NCBI RefSeq assembly: GCF_029227915.1
Contig: NC_079880.1
Location: 4,652,001-4,716,000, forward strand
Length of the DNA stretch: 64,000 nucleotides
Source: Hydractinia symbiolongicarpus
Lineage: Eukaryota; Cnidaria; Hydrozoa; Anthoathecata; Hydractiniidae
Direction: 5' to 3'
Below, one piece after another: positions 49,396 through 62,968 of this stretch. A program made the position numbers and the translations under genes. Each line of letters begins with the position of its first letter. Positions within the stretch are counted from its first letter, which is position 1. Under the pieces are notes generated by a model that saw nothing but the letters and a program-made list of their open reading frames with translations, had not been told where the DNA came from and did no database searches.

Positions 49396-50610
49396 AGACT
49401 TGTAGTTTTTAAAAATGTTTTCATTTTTGATGAGACGCTGAATAAAAGAAGTTTAATCGCAGGCAAACGAAAACCCGAGATTTCTTGTAAATCCCGGCTT
49501 GGCCCGTATAGTCAAAAGTATACAAAGAAAGTACCCAGGGAGTAAACTCATTTCCCGAACGATTTTTTAAATTATTTTTTCACCACTAAAACGCATGAGA
49601 CTTGTAGTTTTCAAAAATGTTTTCATTTTTGATGAGAAGCTGAATAAAAGAAGTTTAATCGCCGGCAAACGAAAACCTACGATTTCCCGTAAATCCTGGA
49701 CTCGGCCCGTATAGTCAAAAGTATACAAAGAAAGTACCCAGGGAGTAAACTCATTTCCAGAACGATTTTTTAAATTATTTTTTCACCACTAAAACGCATA
49801 AGACTTGTAGTTTTCAAAAATGTTTTCATTTTTGATGAGACGCTGAATAAAAGCAGTTTAATCGCCGGCAAACGAAAACCTGCGATTTCCCGTAAATCCC
49901 GGACTCGGCCCGTATAGTCAAAAGTATACAAAGAAAGTACCCAGGGAGTAAACTCCTTTCCCGAACGATTTTTTAAATTACTTTTTCACCACTAAAACGC
50001 ATGAGACTTGTAGTTTTCAAAAATGTTTTCATTTTTGATGAGACCCTGAAAAAAAGCAGTTTAAACGCCGGCAAACGAAAACCTGCGATTTCCCTAAATC
50101 CCGAACTCGGCCCGTATAGTCAAAAGTATACAAAGAAAGTACCCAGGGAGTAAACTCATTTCCAGAACGATTTTTTAAATTATCTTTTCATCACTAAAAC
50201 GCATAAGACTTGTAGTTTTTAAAAATGTTTTCATTTTTGATGAGACGCTGAATAAAAGAAGTCTAATCGCAGGCAAACGAAAACCCGAGATTTCTTGTAA
50301 ATCCCGGCTTGGCCCGTATAGTCAAAAGTATACAAAGAAAGTACCCAGGGAGTAAACTCATTTCCCGAACGATTTTTTAAATTATTTTTTCACCACTAAA
50401 ACGCATGAGACTTGTAGTTTTCAAAAATGTTTTCATTTTTGATGAGACGCTGAATAAAAGAAGTTTAATCGCCGGCAAACGAAATCCCGCGTTTTCCCGT
50501 AAATCCGGGGCTTGGCCCGTATATTCGAATATATACAAAGAAAGTACCCAGGGTGTAAACTCATTTCCCGAACGATTTTTTAAATTTTTTTTTCACCACT
50601 AGAACGCATG

Positions 50611-51014
50611 AGACTTGTAGTTTTCAAAAATGTTTTCATTTTTGATGAGACGCTTAATGAAAGAGGTTTAATAGCCGGAAAACGAAAACCCGCGCTTTAC
50701 CGTAAATCCCGGCTTGGCCCGTATAGTCAAAAGTATACAAAGAAAGTACCCAGGAAGTAAACTCATTTCCCGAACGATTTTTTAAATTATTTTTTCACCA
50801 CTAGAACGCATGAGACTTGTAGTTTTCAAAAATGTTTTCATTTTTGATGAGACGCTTAATGAAAGAGGTTTAATAGCCGGAAAACGAAAACCCGCGCTTT
50901 ACCGTAAATCCCGGCTTGGCCCGTATAGTCAAAAGTATACAAAGAAAGTACCCAGGAAGTAAACTCATTTCCCGAACGATTTTTTAAATTATTTTTTCAC
51001 CACTAAAACGCATG
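50611..51014 (+). repeat. Single-monomer tandem duplication (2 x 202 bp)
   Basis: The AATAGCCGG/CGCTTTACCG unit at 50611-50812 is followed by an almost identical unit at 50813-51014. The only difference I see is CACTAGAACG against CACTAAAACG at the end. Elsewhere (44942, 47776) this unit occurs once, followed by the GAGAATTG unit, so this is a local gain of one monomer. Confidence 0.8.
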
Positions 51015-54000
51015 AGAATTGTAGTTTTCAAAAATGTTTTCATTTTTGATGAGACGCTGAAAAAAAGCAGTTTAATCGCCGGCAAACGAAAACCTGCGAT
51101 TTTCGTAAATCCCGGACTCCGCCCGTATAGTCAAAAGTATACAAAGAAAGTACCCAGGGAGTAAACTCATTTCCAGAACGATTTTTTAAATTATTTTTTC
51201 ACCACTAAAACGCATAAGACTTGTAGTTTTCAAAAATGTTTTCATTTTTGATGAGACGCTGAATAAAAGCAGTTTAATCGCCGGCAAACGAAAACCTGCG
51301 ATTTCCCGTAAATCCCGGACTCGGCCCGTATAGTCAAAAGTATACAAAGAAAGTACCCAGGGAGTAAACTCATTTCCAGAACGATTTTTTAAATTATTTT
51401 TTCACCACTAAAACGCATAAGACTTGTAGTTTTTAAAAATGTTTTCATTTTTGATGAGACGCTGAATAAAAGAAGTTTAATCGCCGGCAAACGAAAACCC
51501 GCGATTTCCCGTAAATCCCGGGCTTGGCCCGTATAGTCAAAAGTATACAAAGAAAGTACCCAGGGAGTAAACTCCTTTCCCGAACGATTTTTTAAATTAC
51601 TTTTTCACCACTAAAACGCATGAGACTTGTAGTTTTCAAAAATGTTTTCATTTTTGATGAGACGCTGAAAAAAAGCAGTTTAAACGCCGGCAAACGAAAA
51701 CCTGCGATTTCCCTAAATCCCGAACTCGGCCCGTATAGTCAAAAGTATACAAAGAAAGTACCCAGGGAGTAAACTCATTTCCAGAACGATTTTTTAAATT
51801 ATCTTTTCATCACTAAAACGCATAAGACTTGTAGTTTTTAAAAATGTTTTCATTTTTGATGAGACGCTGAATAAAAGAAGTTTAATCGCAGGCAAACGAA
51901 AACCCGAGATTTCTTGTAAATCCCGGCTTGGCCCGTATAGTCAAAAGTATACAAAGAAAGTACCCAGGGAGTAAACTCATTTCCCGAACGATTTTTTAAA
52001 TTATTTTTTCACCACTAAAACGCATGAGACTTGTAGTTTTCAAAAATGTTTTCATTTTTGATGAGAAGCTGAATAAAAGAAGTTTAATCGCCGGCAAACG
52101 AAAACCTACGATTTCCCGTAAATCCTGGACTCGGCCCGTATAGTCAAAAGTATACAAAGAAAGTACCCAGGGAGTAAACTCATTTCCCAAACGATTTTTT
52201 AAATTATTATTTCACCACTAAAACGCATGAGACTTGTAGTTTTCAAGGATGTTTTCATTTTTGATGAGACGCTGAATAAAAGCAGTTTAATCGCCGGCAA
52301 ACGAAATCCCGCGTTTTCTCGTAAATCCGGGGCTTGGCCCGTATATTCGAATATATACAAAGAAAGTACCCAGGGTGTAAACTCATTTCCCGAACGATTT
52401 TTTAAATTTTTTTTTCACCCCTAGAACGCATGAGACTTGTAGTTTTCAAAAATGTTTTCATTTTTGATGAGACGCTTAATGAAAGAGGTTTAATAGCCGG
52501 AAAACGAAAACCCGCGATTTACCGTAAATCCCGGCTTGGCCCGTATAGTCAAAAGTATACAAAGAAAGTACCCTGGGAGTAAACTCATTTCCCGAATGAT
52601 TTTTTAAATTATTTTTTCACCACTACAACGCATGAGACTTGTAGTTTTCAACAATGTTTTCATTTATGATGAGACGCTGAATAAAAGTAGTTTAATCGCC
52701 GGCAAACGAAAACCCGCACTTTCCCATAAATCCCGGGCTTGGCCCGTATAGTCAAAAGTATACAAAGAAAGTACCCAGGGAGTAAACTCATTTCCCGAAC
52801 GATTTTTTAAATCACTTTTTCACCACTAAAACGCATGAGACTTGTAGTTTTTAAAAATGTTTTCATTTTTGATGAGACGCTGAATAAAAGAAGTTTAATC
52901 GCCGGCAAACGAAAACCTGAGATTTCCCGTAAATCCTGGACTCGGCCCGTATAGTCAAAAGTATACAAAGAAAGTACCCAGGGAGTAAACTCATTTCCCA
53001 AACGATTTCTTAAATTATTATTTCACCACTAAAACGCATGAGACTTGTAGTTTTCAAGAAAGTTTTCATTTTTGATGAGACGCTGAATAAAAGCAGTTTA
53101 ATCGCCGGCAAGCGAAAACTCGCGATTTCCCGTAAATCCCGGGCTTGGCACGTATAGTCGAATGTATACAAAGAAAGTACCCTGTGAGTAAACTCATTTC
53201 CAGAACGATATTTTAAATTGTTTTTTCATCACTAAAACGCATAAGACTTGTAGTTTTAAAAAATGTTTTCATTTTTGATGAGACGCTGAATAAAAGAAGT
53301 TTAATCGCCGCCAAACTAAAACCCGCGATTTCCCGTAAATCCCGGCTTGGCCCGTATAGTCAAAAGTATACAAAGAAAGTACCCAGGAAGTAAACTCATT
53401 TCCCGATCGATTTTTTAAATTTTTTTTCACCACTAAAACGCATGAGAATTGTAGTTTTCAAAAATGTTTTCATTTTTGATGAGACGCTGAAAAAAAGCAG
53501 TTTAATCGCCGGCAAACGAAAACCTGCGATTTTCCTAAATCCCGGACTCAGCCCGTATAGTCAAAAGTATACAAAGAAAGTACCCAGGGAGTAAACTCAT
53601 TTCCAGAACGATTTTTTAAATTATTTTTTCACCACTAAAACGCATAAGACTTGTAGTTTTTAAAAATGTTTTCATTTTTGATGAGACGCTGAATAAAAGA
53701 AGTTCAATCGCCGGCAAACGAAAACCCGCGATTTCCCGTAAAACCCGGGCTTCGCTTGTATAGTCAAAAGTATACAAAGAAAGTACCCAGGGAGTAAACT
53801 CATTTCCCGAACGATTTTTTAAATTATTTTTTCACCACTAAAACGCAGGAGACTTGTAGTTTTTAAAAATGTTTTCATTTTTGATGAGACGCTGAATAAA
53901 AGCAGTTTAATCGCCGGCAAACGAAAACCTGTGATTTCTCGTAAATCCCAGACTCGGCCCGTATAGTCAAAAGTATACAAAGAAAGTACCCAGGGAGTAA

Positions 54001-54052
54001 ACTCATTTCCAGAACGATTTTTTAAATTATTTTTTCAGCACTAAAACGCATA

Positions 54053-55876
54053 AGACTTGTAGTTTTTAAAAATGTTTTCATTTTTGATGAGACGCTGAAT
54101 AAAAGAAGTTTAATCGCCGGCAAACGAAAACCCGCGATTTCCCGTAAATCCCGGGCTTGGCCCGTATAGTCAAAAGTATACAAAGAAAGTACCCAGGGAG
54201 TAAACTCATTTCCAGAACGATTTTTTAAATTACTTTTTCACCACTAATACGCATGAGACTTGTAGTTTTCAAAAATGTTTTCATTTTTGATGAGACGCTG
54301 AAAAAAAGCAGTTTAAACGCCGGCAAACGAAAACCTGCGATTTCCCTAAATCCCGAACTCGGCTCGTATAGTCAAAAGTATACAAAGAAAGTACCCAGGG
54401 AGTAAACTCATATCCTGAACGATTTTTTAAATTATCTTTTCATCACTAAAACGCATAAGACTTGTAGTTTTTAAAAATGTTTTCATTTTTGATGAGACGC
54501 TGAATAAAAGAAGTTTAATCGCCGGCAAACGAAAACCTACGATTTCCCGTAAATCCTGGACTCGGCCCGTATAGTCAAAAGTATACAAAGAAAGTACCCA
54601 GGGAGTAAACTCATTTCCCAAACGATTTTTTAAATTATTATTTCACCACTAAAACGCATGAGACTTGTAGTTTTCAAGAATGTTTTCATTTTTGATGAGA
54701 CGCTGAATAAAAGCAGTTTAATCGCCGGCAAACGAAATCCCGCGTTTTCCCGTAAATCCGGGGCTTGGCCCGTATATTCGAATATATACAAAGAAAGTAC
54801 CCAGGGTGTAAACTCATTTCCCGAACGATTTTTTAAATTTTTTTTTCACCACTAAAACGCATGAGACTTGTAGTTTTCAAAAATGTTTTCATTTTTGATG
54901 AGACGCTTAATGAAAGAGGTTTAATCGCTGGAAAACGAAAACCCGCGATTTCCCGTAAATCCCGGGCTTGGCCCGTATAGTCAAATGTATACAAAGAAAG
55001 TACCCTGTGAGTAAACTCATTTCCAGAACGATTTTTTAAATTATTTTTTCACCACTAAAACGCATAAGACTTGTAGTTTTTAAAAATGTTTTCATTTTTG
55101 ATGAGACGCTGAATAAAAGAAGTTTAATCGCCGGCAAACGAAAACCGCGATTTCCCGTAAATCCCGGGCTTGGCCCGTATAGTCAAAAGTATACAAAGAA
55201 AGTACCCAGGGAGTAAACTCATTTCCCGAACGATTTTTTAAATTACTTTTTCACCACTAAAACGCATGAGTCTTGTAGTTTTTAAAAATGTTTTCATTTT
55301 TGATGAGACGCTGAATAAAAGAAGTTTAATCGCCGGCAAACGAAAACCCGCGATTTTCCGTAAATCCCGGCTTGGCCCGTATAGTCAAAAGTATACAAAG
55401 AAAGTACCCAGGAAGTAAACTTATTTCCCGAACGATTTTTTAAATTATTTTTTCACCACTAAAACGCATGAGACTTGTAGTTTTCAAAAATGTTTTCATT
55501 TTTGATGAGACGCTGAATAAAAGAAGTTTAATCGCCGGCAAACGAAAACCTGCGATTTTCCGTAAATCCTGGACTCGGCCCGTATGGTCAAAAGTATACA
55601 AAGAAAGTACCCAGGGAGTAAACTCATTTCCCAAACGATTTTTTAAATTATTATTTCACCACTAAAACGCACGAGACTTGTAGTTTTCAAGAATGTTTTC
55701 ATTTTTGTTGAGACGCTGAATAAAAGCAGTTTAATCGCCGGCAAACGAAAACCTCCGATTTCCCGTAAATCCCGGACTCGGCCCGTATAGTCAAAAGTAT
55801 ACAAAGAAAGTACCCAGGGAGTAAACTCATTTCCAAAACGATTTTTTAAATTATTTTTTCACCACTAAAACGCATA
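54053..55876 (+). repeat. 9-monomer higher-order repeat, copy 1 (1824 bp)
   Basis: It contains CACTAATACGCATG, CATATCCTGAACG, the palindrome unit (palindrome at 54773), a CGCTGGAAAACG unit, AAAACCGCGATTT lacking one C, ATGAGTCTTG, CCGTATGGTC, and CACGAGACTTG with TTTTTGTTGAG. All recur in the same order 1824 bp later. Confidence 0.9.
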
Positions 55877-57700
55877 AGACTTGTAGTTTTCAAAAATGTT
55901 TTCATTTTTGATGAGACGCTGAATAAAAGAAGTTTAATCGCCGGCAAACGAAAACCCGCGATTTCCCGTAAATCCCGGGCTTGGCCCGTATAGTCAAAAG
56001 TATACAAAGAAAGTACCCAGGGAGTAAACTCATTTCCAGAACGATTTTTTAAATTACTTTTTCACCACTAATACGCATGAGACTTGTAGTTTTCAAAAAT
56101 GTTTTCATTTTTGATGAGACGCTGAAAAAAAGCAGTTTAAACGCCGGCAAACGAAAACCTGCGATTTCCCTAAATCCCGAACTCGGCTCGTATAGTCAAA
56201 AGTATACAAAGAAAGTACCCAGGGAGTAAACTCATATCCTGAACGATTTTTTAAATTATCTTTTCATCACTAAAACGCATAAGACTTGTAGTTTTTAAAA
56301 ATGTTTTCATTTTTGATGAGACGCTGAATAAAAGAAGTTTAATCGCCGGCAAACGAAAACCTACGATTTCCCGTAAATCCTGGACTCGGCCCGTATAGTC
56401 AAAAGTATACAAAGAAAGTACCCAGGGAGTAAACTCATTTCCCAAACGATTTTTTAAATTATTATTTCACCACTAAAACGCATGAGACTTGTAGTTTTCA
56501 AGAATGTTTTCATTTTTGATGAGACGCTGAATAAAAGCAGTTTAATCGCCGGCAAACGAAATCCCGCGTTTTCCCGTAAATCCGGGGCTTGGCCCGTATA
56601 TTCGAATATATACAAAGAAAGTACCCAGGGTGTAAACTCATTTCCCGAACGATTTTTTAAATTTTTTTTTCACCACTAAAACGCATGAGACTTGTAGTTT
56701 TCAAAAATGTTTTCATTTTTGATGAGACGCTTAATGAAAGAGGTTTAATCGCTGGAAAACGAAAACCCGCGATTTCCCGTAAATCCCGGGCTTGGCCCGT
56801 ATAGTCAAATGTATACAAAGAAAGTACCCTGTGAGTAAACTCATTTCCAGAACGATTTTTTAAATTATTTTTTCACCACTAAAACGCATAAGACTTGTAG
56901 TTTTTAAAAATGTTTTCATTTTTGATGAGACGCTGAATAAAAGAAGTTTAATCGCCGGCAAACGAAAACCGCGATTTCCCGTAAATCCCGGGCTTGGCCC
57001 GTATAGTCAAAAGTATACAAAGAAAGTACCCAGGGAGTAAACTCATTTCCCGAACGATTTTTTAAATTACTTTTTCACCACTAAAACGCATGAGTCTTGT
57101 AGTTTTTAAAAATGTTTTCATTTTTGATGAGACGCTGAATAAAAGAAGTTTAATCGCCGGCAAACGAAAACCCGCGATTTTCCGTAAATCCCGGCTTGGC
57201 CCGTATAGTCAAAAGTATACAAAGAAAGTACCCAGGAAGTAAACTTATTTCCCGAACGATTTTTTAAATTATTTTTTCACCACTAAAACGCATGAGACTT
57301 GTAGTTTTCAAAAATGTTTTCATTTTTGATGAGACGCTGAATAAAAGAAGTTTAATCGCCGGCAAACGAAAACCTGCGATTTTCCGTAAATCCTGGACTC
57401 GGCCCGTATGGTCAAAAGTATACAAAGAAAGTACCCAGGGAGTAAACTCATTTCCCAAACGATTTTTTAAATTATTATTTCACCACTAAAACGCACGAGA
57501 CTTGTAGTTTTCAAGAATGTTTTCATTTTTGTTGAGACGCTGAATAAAAGCAGTTTAATCGCCGGCAAACGAAAACCTCCGATTTCCCGTAAATCCCGGA
57601 CTCGGCCCGTATAGTCAAAAGTATACAAAGAAAGTACCCAGGGAGTAAACTCATTTCCAAAACGATTTTTTAAATTATTTTTTCACCACTAAAACGCATA
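55877..57700 (+). repeat. 9-monomer higher-order repeat, copy 2 (1824 bp)
   Basis: It is a near-exact copy of 54053-55876 with the same length and the same private changes. The first unit has TTTTCAAAAATG where copy 1 has TTTTTAAAAATG. A related series (CCGTATGGTC, CACGAGACTTG, TTTTTGTTGAG) also occurs at 7.5-7.9 kb, about 48 kb away. Confidence 0.9.
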
Positions 57701-58509
57701 AGACTTGTAGTTTTCAAAAATGTTTTCATTTTTGATGAGACGCTGAATAAAAGAAGTTTAATCGCCGGCAAACGAAAACCCGCGATTTCCCGTAAATCCC
57801 GGGCTTGGCCGTATAGTCAAAAGTATACAAAGAAAGTACCCAGGGAGTAAACTCATTTCCCGAACGATTTTTTAAATTACTTTTTCACCACTAAAACGCA
57901 TGAGACTTGTAGTTTTCAAAAATGTTTTCATTTTTGATGAGACGCTGAATAAAAGCAGTTTAATCGCCGGCAAACGAAAACCTGCGATTTCCCTAAATCC
58001 CAGACTCGGCCCGTATAGTCAAAAGTATACAAAGAAAGTACCCAGGGAGTAAACTCATTTCCAGAACGATTTTTTAAATTATTTTTTTACCACTAAAACG
58101 CATAAGACTTGTAGTTTTTAAAAATGTTTTCATTTTTGATGAGACGCTGAATAAAAGAAGTTTAATCGCCGGCAAACGAAAACCCGCGATTTCCCGTAAA
58201 TCCCGGGCTTGGCCCGTATAGTCAAAAGCATACAAAGAAAGTACCCAGGGAGTAAACTCATTTCCCGAACGATTTTTTATATTATTTTTTTACCACTAAA
58301 CGCATGCAACTTGTAGTTTTCAAAAATATTTTCATATTTGATGGGACGCTTAATAAAAGAAGTTTAATCGCCGGCAAACGAAAATCCGCGACTTCCCGTA
58401 AATCCCGGACTCGGCCCGTATAGTCAAAAGTATACAAAGAAAGTACCAAGGGAGTAAACTCCATTCCCGAACGATTTTTTAAATTATTTTTTCACCACTA
58501 AAACGCATA

Positions 58510-58915
58510 AGACTTGTAGTTTTTAAAAATGTTTTCATTTTTGATGAGACGCTGAATAAAAGAAGTTTAATCGCCGGCAAACAAAAACCCGCCAATTCCC
58601 GTAAACCCCGGACTCGGCCCGTATAGTCAAAAGTATACAAAGAAAGTACCCAGGGAGTAAACTTATTTCCCGAACGATTTTTTAAATTATTTTTTCACTA
58701 CTAAAACACATAAGACTTGTAGTTTTTAAAAATGTTTTCATTTTTGATGAGACGCTGAATAAAAGAAGTTTAATCGCCGGCAAACAAAAACCCGCCAATT
58801 CCCGTAAACCCCGGACTCGGCCCGCATAGTCAAAAGTATACAAAGAAAGTACCCAGGGAGTAAACTCATTTCCCGAACGATTTTTTAAATTATTATTTCA
58901 CCACTAAAACGCATG
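58510..58915 (+). repeat. Single-monomer tandem duplication (2 x 203 bp)
   Basis: Units at 58510-58712 and 58713-58915 share the private run CCGCCAATTCCCG followed by AAACCCCGGACTCGG, seen nowhere else in the window. They differ at scattered bases, for example CCCGTATAG in the first and CCCGCATAG in the second. Confidence 0.75.
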
Positions 58916-60333
58916 AGACTTGTAGTTTTCAAGAATGTTTTCATTTTTGATGAGACGCTGAATAAAAGAAGTTTAATCGCCGGCAAACGAAAACCTGCGA
59001 TTTCCTGTAAATTCCGGACTCGGCCGTATAGTCAAAAGTATACAAAGAAAGTACCCAGAGAGTAAACTCATTTCCAGAACGAATTTTTAAATTATTTTTT
59101 CACCATTAAAACGTATAAGACTTGTAGTTTTTAAAAATGTTTTCATTTTTGATGAGACGCTGAATAAAAAAGGTTTAATCGCCGGCAAACGAAAACCTGC
59201 GATTTCTCGTAAATCCCGGACTCAGCCCGTATAGTCAAAAGTATACAAAGAAAGTACCCAGGGTGTAAACTCATTTCCCGAACGATTTTTTAAATTATTT
59301 TTTCACCACTAAAACGCATGAGACTTGTAGTTTTCAAAAATGTTTTCATTTTTGATGAGACGCTGAATAAAAAAAGTTTAATCGCCGGCAAACGAAAACC
59401 TGCGATTTCCCGAAAATCCCGGACTCGGCCCGTATAGTCAAAAGTATACAAAGAAAGTACCCAGGGTGTAAACTCATTTCCCGAACGATTTTTTAAATTA
59501 TTTTTTCACCACTAAAACGCATGAGACTTGTAGTTTTCAAAAATGTTTTCATTTTTCATGAGACGCTGAATAAAAGAAGTTTAATCGCCGGCAAACGAAA
59601 ACCTGCGATTTCCCGTAAATCCCGTACTCGGCCCGTATAGTCAAAAGTATACAAAGAAAGTACCCAGGGAGTAAACTCATTTCCCAAACGATTTTTTAAA
59701 TTATTATTTCACCACTAAAGCCCATGAGACTTGTAGTTTTTAAAAATGTTTTCATTTTTGATGAGACGCTGAATAAAAGAAGTTTAATCGCCGGCAAACG
59801 AAAACCCGCGTTTTCCCGTAAATCCGGGGCTTGGCCCGTATAGTCGAATGTATACAAAGAAAGTACCCAGGGAGTAAACTCATTTCCCGAACGATTTTTT
59901 AAATTATTATTTCACCACTAAAACGCATGAGACTTGTAGTTTTCAAGAATGTTTTCATTTTTGATGAGACGCTGAATAAAAGAAGTTTAATCGCCGGCAA
60001 ACGAAAACCTGCGATTTCCTGTAAATTCCGGACTCGGCCGTATAGTCAAAAGTATACAAAGAAAGTACCCAGAGAGTAAACTCATTTCCAGAACGAATTT
60101 TTAAATTATTTTTTCACCATTAAAACGCATAAGACTTGTAGTTTTTAAAAATGTTTTCATTTTTGATGAGACGCTGAATAAAAAAGGTTTAATCGCCGGC
60201 AAACGAAAACCTGCGATTTCTCGTAAATCCCGGACTCAGCCCGTATAGTCAAAAGTATACAAAGAAAGTACCCAGGGTGTAAACTCATTTCCCGAACGAT
60301 TTTTTAAATTATTTTTTCACCACTAAAACGCAT
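58916..60333 (+). repeat. Imperfect 5-monomer repeat (offset 1014) within region H
   Basis: The two-monomer block at 58916-59319 recurs at 59930-60333. It has TTTTCAAGAATG, CCTGTAAATTCCGG, CTCGGCCGTATAG, GAACGAATTTTT and then AAAAAAGGTTTAATCG with GACTCAGCCCG. Part of it recurs again from about 60537. The three units between the copies are unlike one another; one has a class 2-like core (CGCGTTTTCCCG, GTCGAATG, near 59810-59850). Confidence 0.65.
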
Positions 60334-61750
60334 GAGACTTGTAGTTTTCAAAAATGTTTTCATTTTTGATGAGACGCTGAATAAAAGAAGTTTAATCGCC
60401 GGCAAACGAAAACCCGCAATTTCCCGTAAATCCGGTCTCGGCCCGTATAGTCAAAAGTATGCAAGGAAAGTACCCAGTGAGTAAACTCATTTCCCTAACG
60501 ATTTTTTAAATTATTTTTTCACCATTAAAACGCATAAGACTTGTAGTTTTTAAAAATGTTTTCATTTTTGATGAGACGCTGAATAAAAGAAGTTTAATCG
60601 CCGGCAAACGAAAACCTGCGATTTCCTGTAAATTCCGGACTCGGCCGTATAGTCAAAAGTATACAAAGAAAGTACCCAGAGAGTAAACTCATTTCCAGAA
60701 CGAATTTTTAAATTATTTTTTCACCATTAAAACGTATAAGACTTGTAGTTTTTAAAAATGTTTTCATTTTTGATGAGACGCTGAATAAAAAAGGTTTAAT
60801 CGCCGGCAAACGAAAACCTGCGATTTCTCGTAAATCCCGGACTCAGCCCGTATAGTCAAAAGTATACAAAGAAAGTACCCAGGGAGTAAACTCATTTCCA
60901 GAACGATTTTTTAAATTATTTTTTCACCACTAAAACGCATAAGACTTGTAGTTTTTAAAAATGTTTTCATTTTTGATGAGACGCTGAATAAAAGAAGTTT
61001 AATCGCCGGCAAACGAAAACCCGCGATTTCCCGTAAATCCCGGGCTTGGCCGTATACACAAAAGTATACAAAGAAAGTACCCAGGGAGTAAACTCATTTC
61101 CCGAACGATTTTTTAAATTACTTTTTCACCACTAAAACGCATGAGACTTGTAGTTTTCAAAAATGTTTTCATTTTTGATGAGACGCTGAATAAAAGCAGT
61201 TTAATCGCCGGCAAACGAAAACCTGCGATTTCCCTAAATCCCAGACTCGGCCCGTATAGTCAAAAGTATACAAAGAAAGTACCCAGGGAGTAAACTCATT
61301 TCCAGAACGATTTTTTAAATTATTTTTTTACCACTAAAACGCATAAGACTTGTAGTTTTTAAAAATGTTTTCATTTTTGATGAAACGCTGAATAAAAGAA
61401 GTTTAATCCCCGGCAAACGAAAACCCGCGATTTCCCGTAAATCCCGGGCTTGGCCCGTATAGTCAAAAGCATACAAAGAAAGTACCCAGGGAGTAAACTC
61501 ATTTCCCGAACGATTTTTTATATTATTTTTTTACCACTAAACGCATGAGACTTGTAGTTTTCAAAAATATTTTCATATTTGATTGGACGCTTAATAAAAG
61601 AAGTTTAATCGCCGGCAAACGAAAATCCGCGACTTCCCGTAAATCCCGGACTCGGCCCGTATAGTCAAAAGTATACAAAGAAAGTACCAAGGGAGTAAAC
61701 TCATTTCCCGAACGATTTTTTAAATTATTTTTTCACCACTAAAACGCATG

Positions 61751-62968
61751 AGACTTGCAGTTTTTAAAAATGATTTCATTTTTGATGAGACGGTGAATAA
61801 AAGAAGTTTAATCGCCGGCAAACGAAAACCTGCGATTTCCAGTAAATCCTGGACTCGGCCCGTGTAGTCAAAAGTATACAAAGAAAGTACCCAGGGAGTA
61901 AACTCATTTCCCAAACGATTTTTTAAATTATTATTTCACCACTAAAACGCATGAGACTTGTAGTTTTCAAGAATGTTTTCATTTTTGATGAGACGCTGAA
62001 TAAAAAAAGTTTAATCGCCGGCAAACGTAAACCTGCGATTTCCCGTAAATCCCAGACTCGGCCCGTATAGTCAAAAGTATACAAAGAAAGTAACCAGGGT
62101 GTAAACTCATTTCCCGAACGGTTTTTGAAATTGTTTTTTCACCACTAAACCGCATGAGACTTGTAGTTTTTAAAAATGTTTTCATTTTTGATGAGACGCT
62201 GAATAAAAGAAGTTTAATCGCCGGCAAACGAAAACCCGCAATTTCCCGTAAATCCCCGTCTCGGCCCGTATAATCAAAAGTATACAAGGAAAGTACCCAG
62301 TGAGTAAACTCATTTCCCTAACGATTTTTTAAATTATTTTTTCACCATTAAAACGCATAAGACTTGTAGTTTTTAAAAATGTTTTCATTTTTGATGAGAC
62401 GCTGAATAAAAAAAGTTTAATCGCCGGCAAACGAAAACCTGCGATTTCCCGTAAATCCCGGACTCGGCCCGTATAGTCAAAAGTATACAAAGAAAGTACC
62501 CAGGGTGTAAACTTATTTCCCAAACGATTTTTTAAATTATTTTTTCACCACTAAAACGCATGAGACTTGTAGTTTTCAAAAATGTTTTCATTTTTGATGA
62601 GACGCTGAATAAAAGAAGTTTAATCGCCGGCAAACGAAAACCCGCAATTTCCCGTAAATCCCCGTCTCGGCCCGTATAGTCAAAAGTATACAAGGAAAGT
62701 ACCCAGTGAGTAAACTCATTTCCCTAACGATTTTTTAAATTATTTTTTCACCATTAAAGCCCATGAGACTTGTAGTTTTTAAAAATGTTTTCATTTTTGA
62801 TGAGACGCTGAATAAAAGAAGTTTAATCGCCGGCAAACGAAAATCCGCGACTTCCCGTAAATCCCGGACTCGGCCCGTATATTCAAAAGTATACAAAGAA
62901 AGTACCAAGGGAGTAAACTCATTTCCCGAACGATTTTTTAAATTATTTTTTCACCACTAAAACGCATG
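61751..62968 (+). repeat. HOR of region H, six-monomer derivative (1218 bp)
   Basis: It begins with the CTTGCAG/GACGGTG unit and continues with the fused unit at 61954, then 62157, 62360, 62562 and 62766. Compared with 8708-10128 it lacks one monomer because units 2 and 3 are fused. The next CTTGCAG unit starts at 62969 and the following copy has units 2 and 3 separate. Confidence 0.8.
61954..62156 (+). repeat. Fused monomer in the region H HOR
   Basis: The left part (CATGAGACTTG, TTTTCAAGAATG) is from the unit type at 8911 and 63172. The right part (AAAAAAAG, CCCAGACTCGG, TAACCAGGGTG, GAACGG) is from the type at 9114 and 63375. The result is a normal-length monomer and a HOR one unit shorter. 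The switch is within about 61977-62004. The long minus-strand open frame across 61979-62287 results from this fusion and the next junction, not from a gene. Confidence 0.75.

Larger units (their letters stand above)
41093..54052 (+). repeat. Region F: mosaic array with palindrome-bearing monomers
   Basis: It consists mainly of class 5 and class 6 units. Six of the window's eight palindrome-bearing monomers are here (42218, 42825, 44851, 47685, 50520 and 52342). CTTAATGAAAGAGG units with AATAGCCGG and CGCTTTACCG also occur (44942, 47776, 50611, 50813). Several overlapping duplications of 3, 7 and 14 monomers are listed separately. It contains no genes. Confidence 0.8.

Noticed and set aside
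61979-62287. Longest open frame in the window, 102 codons on the minus strand
   Set aside because: It spans the fused monomer and the next unit boundary, and its translation is two rounds of the same satellite reading frames. It is an accident of the fusion.
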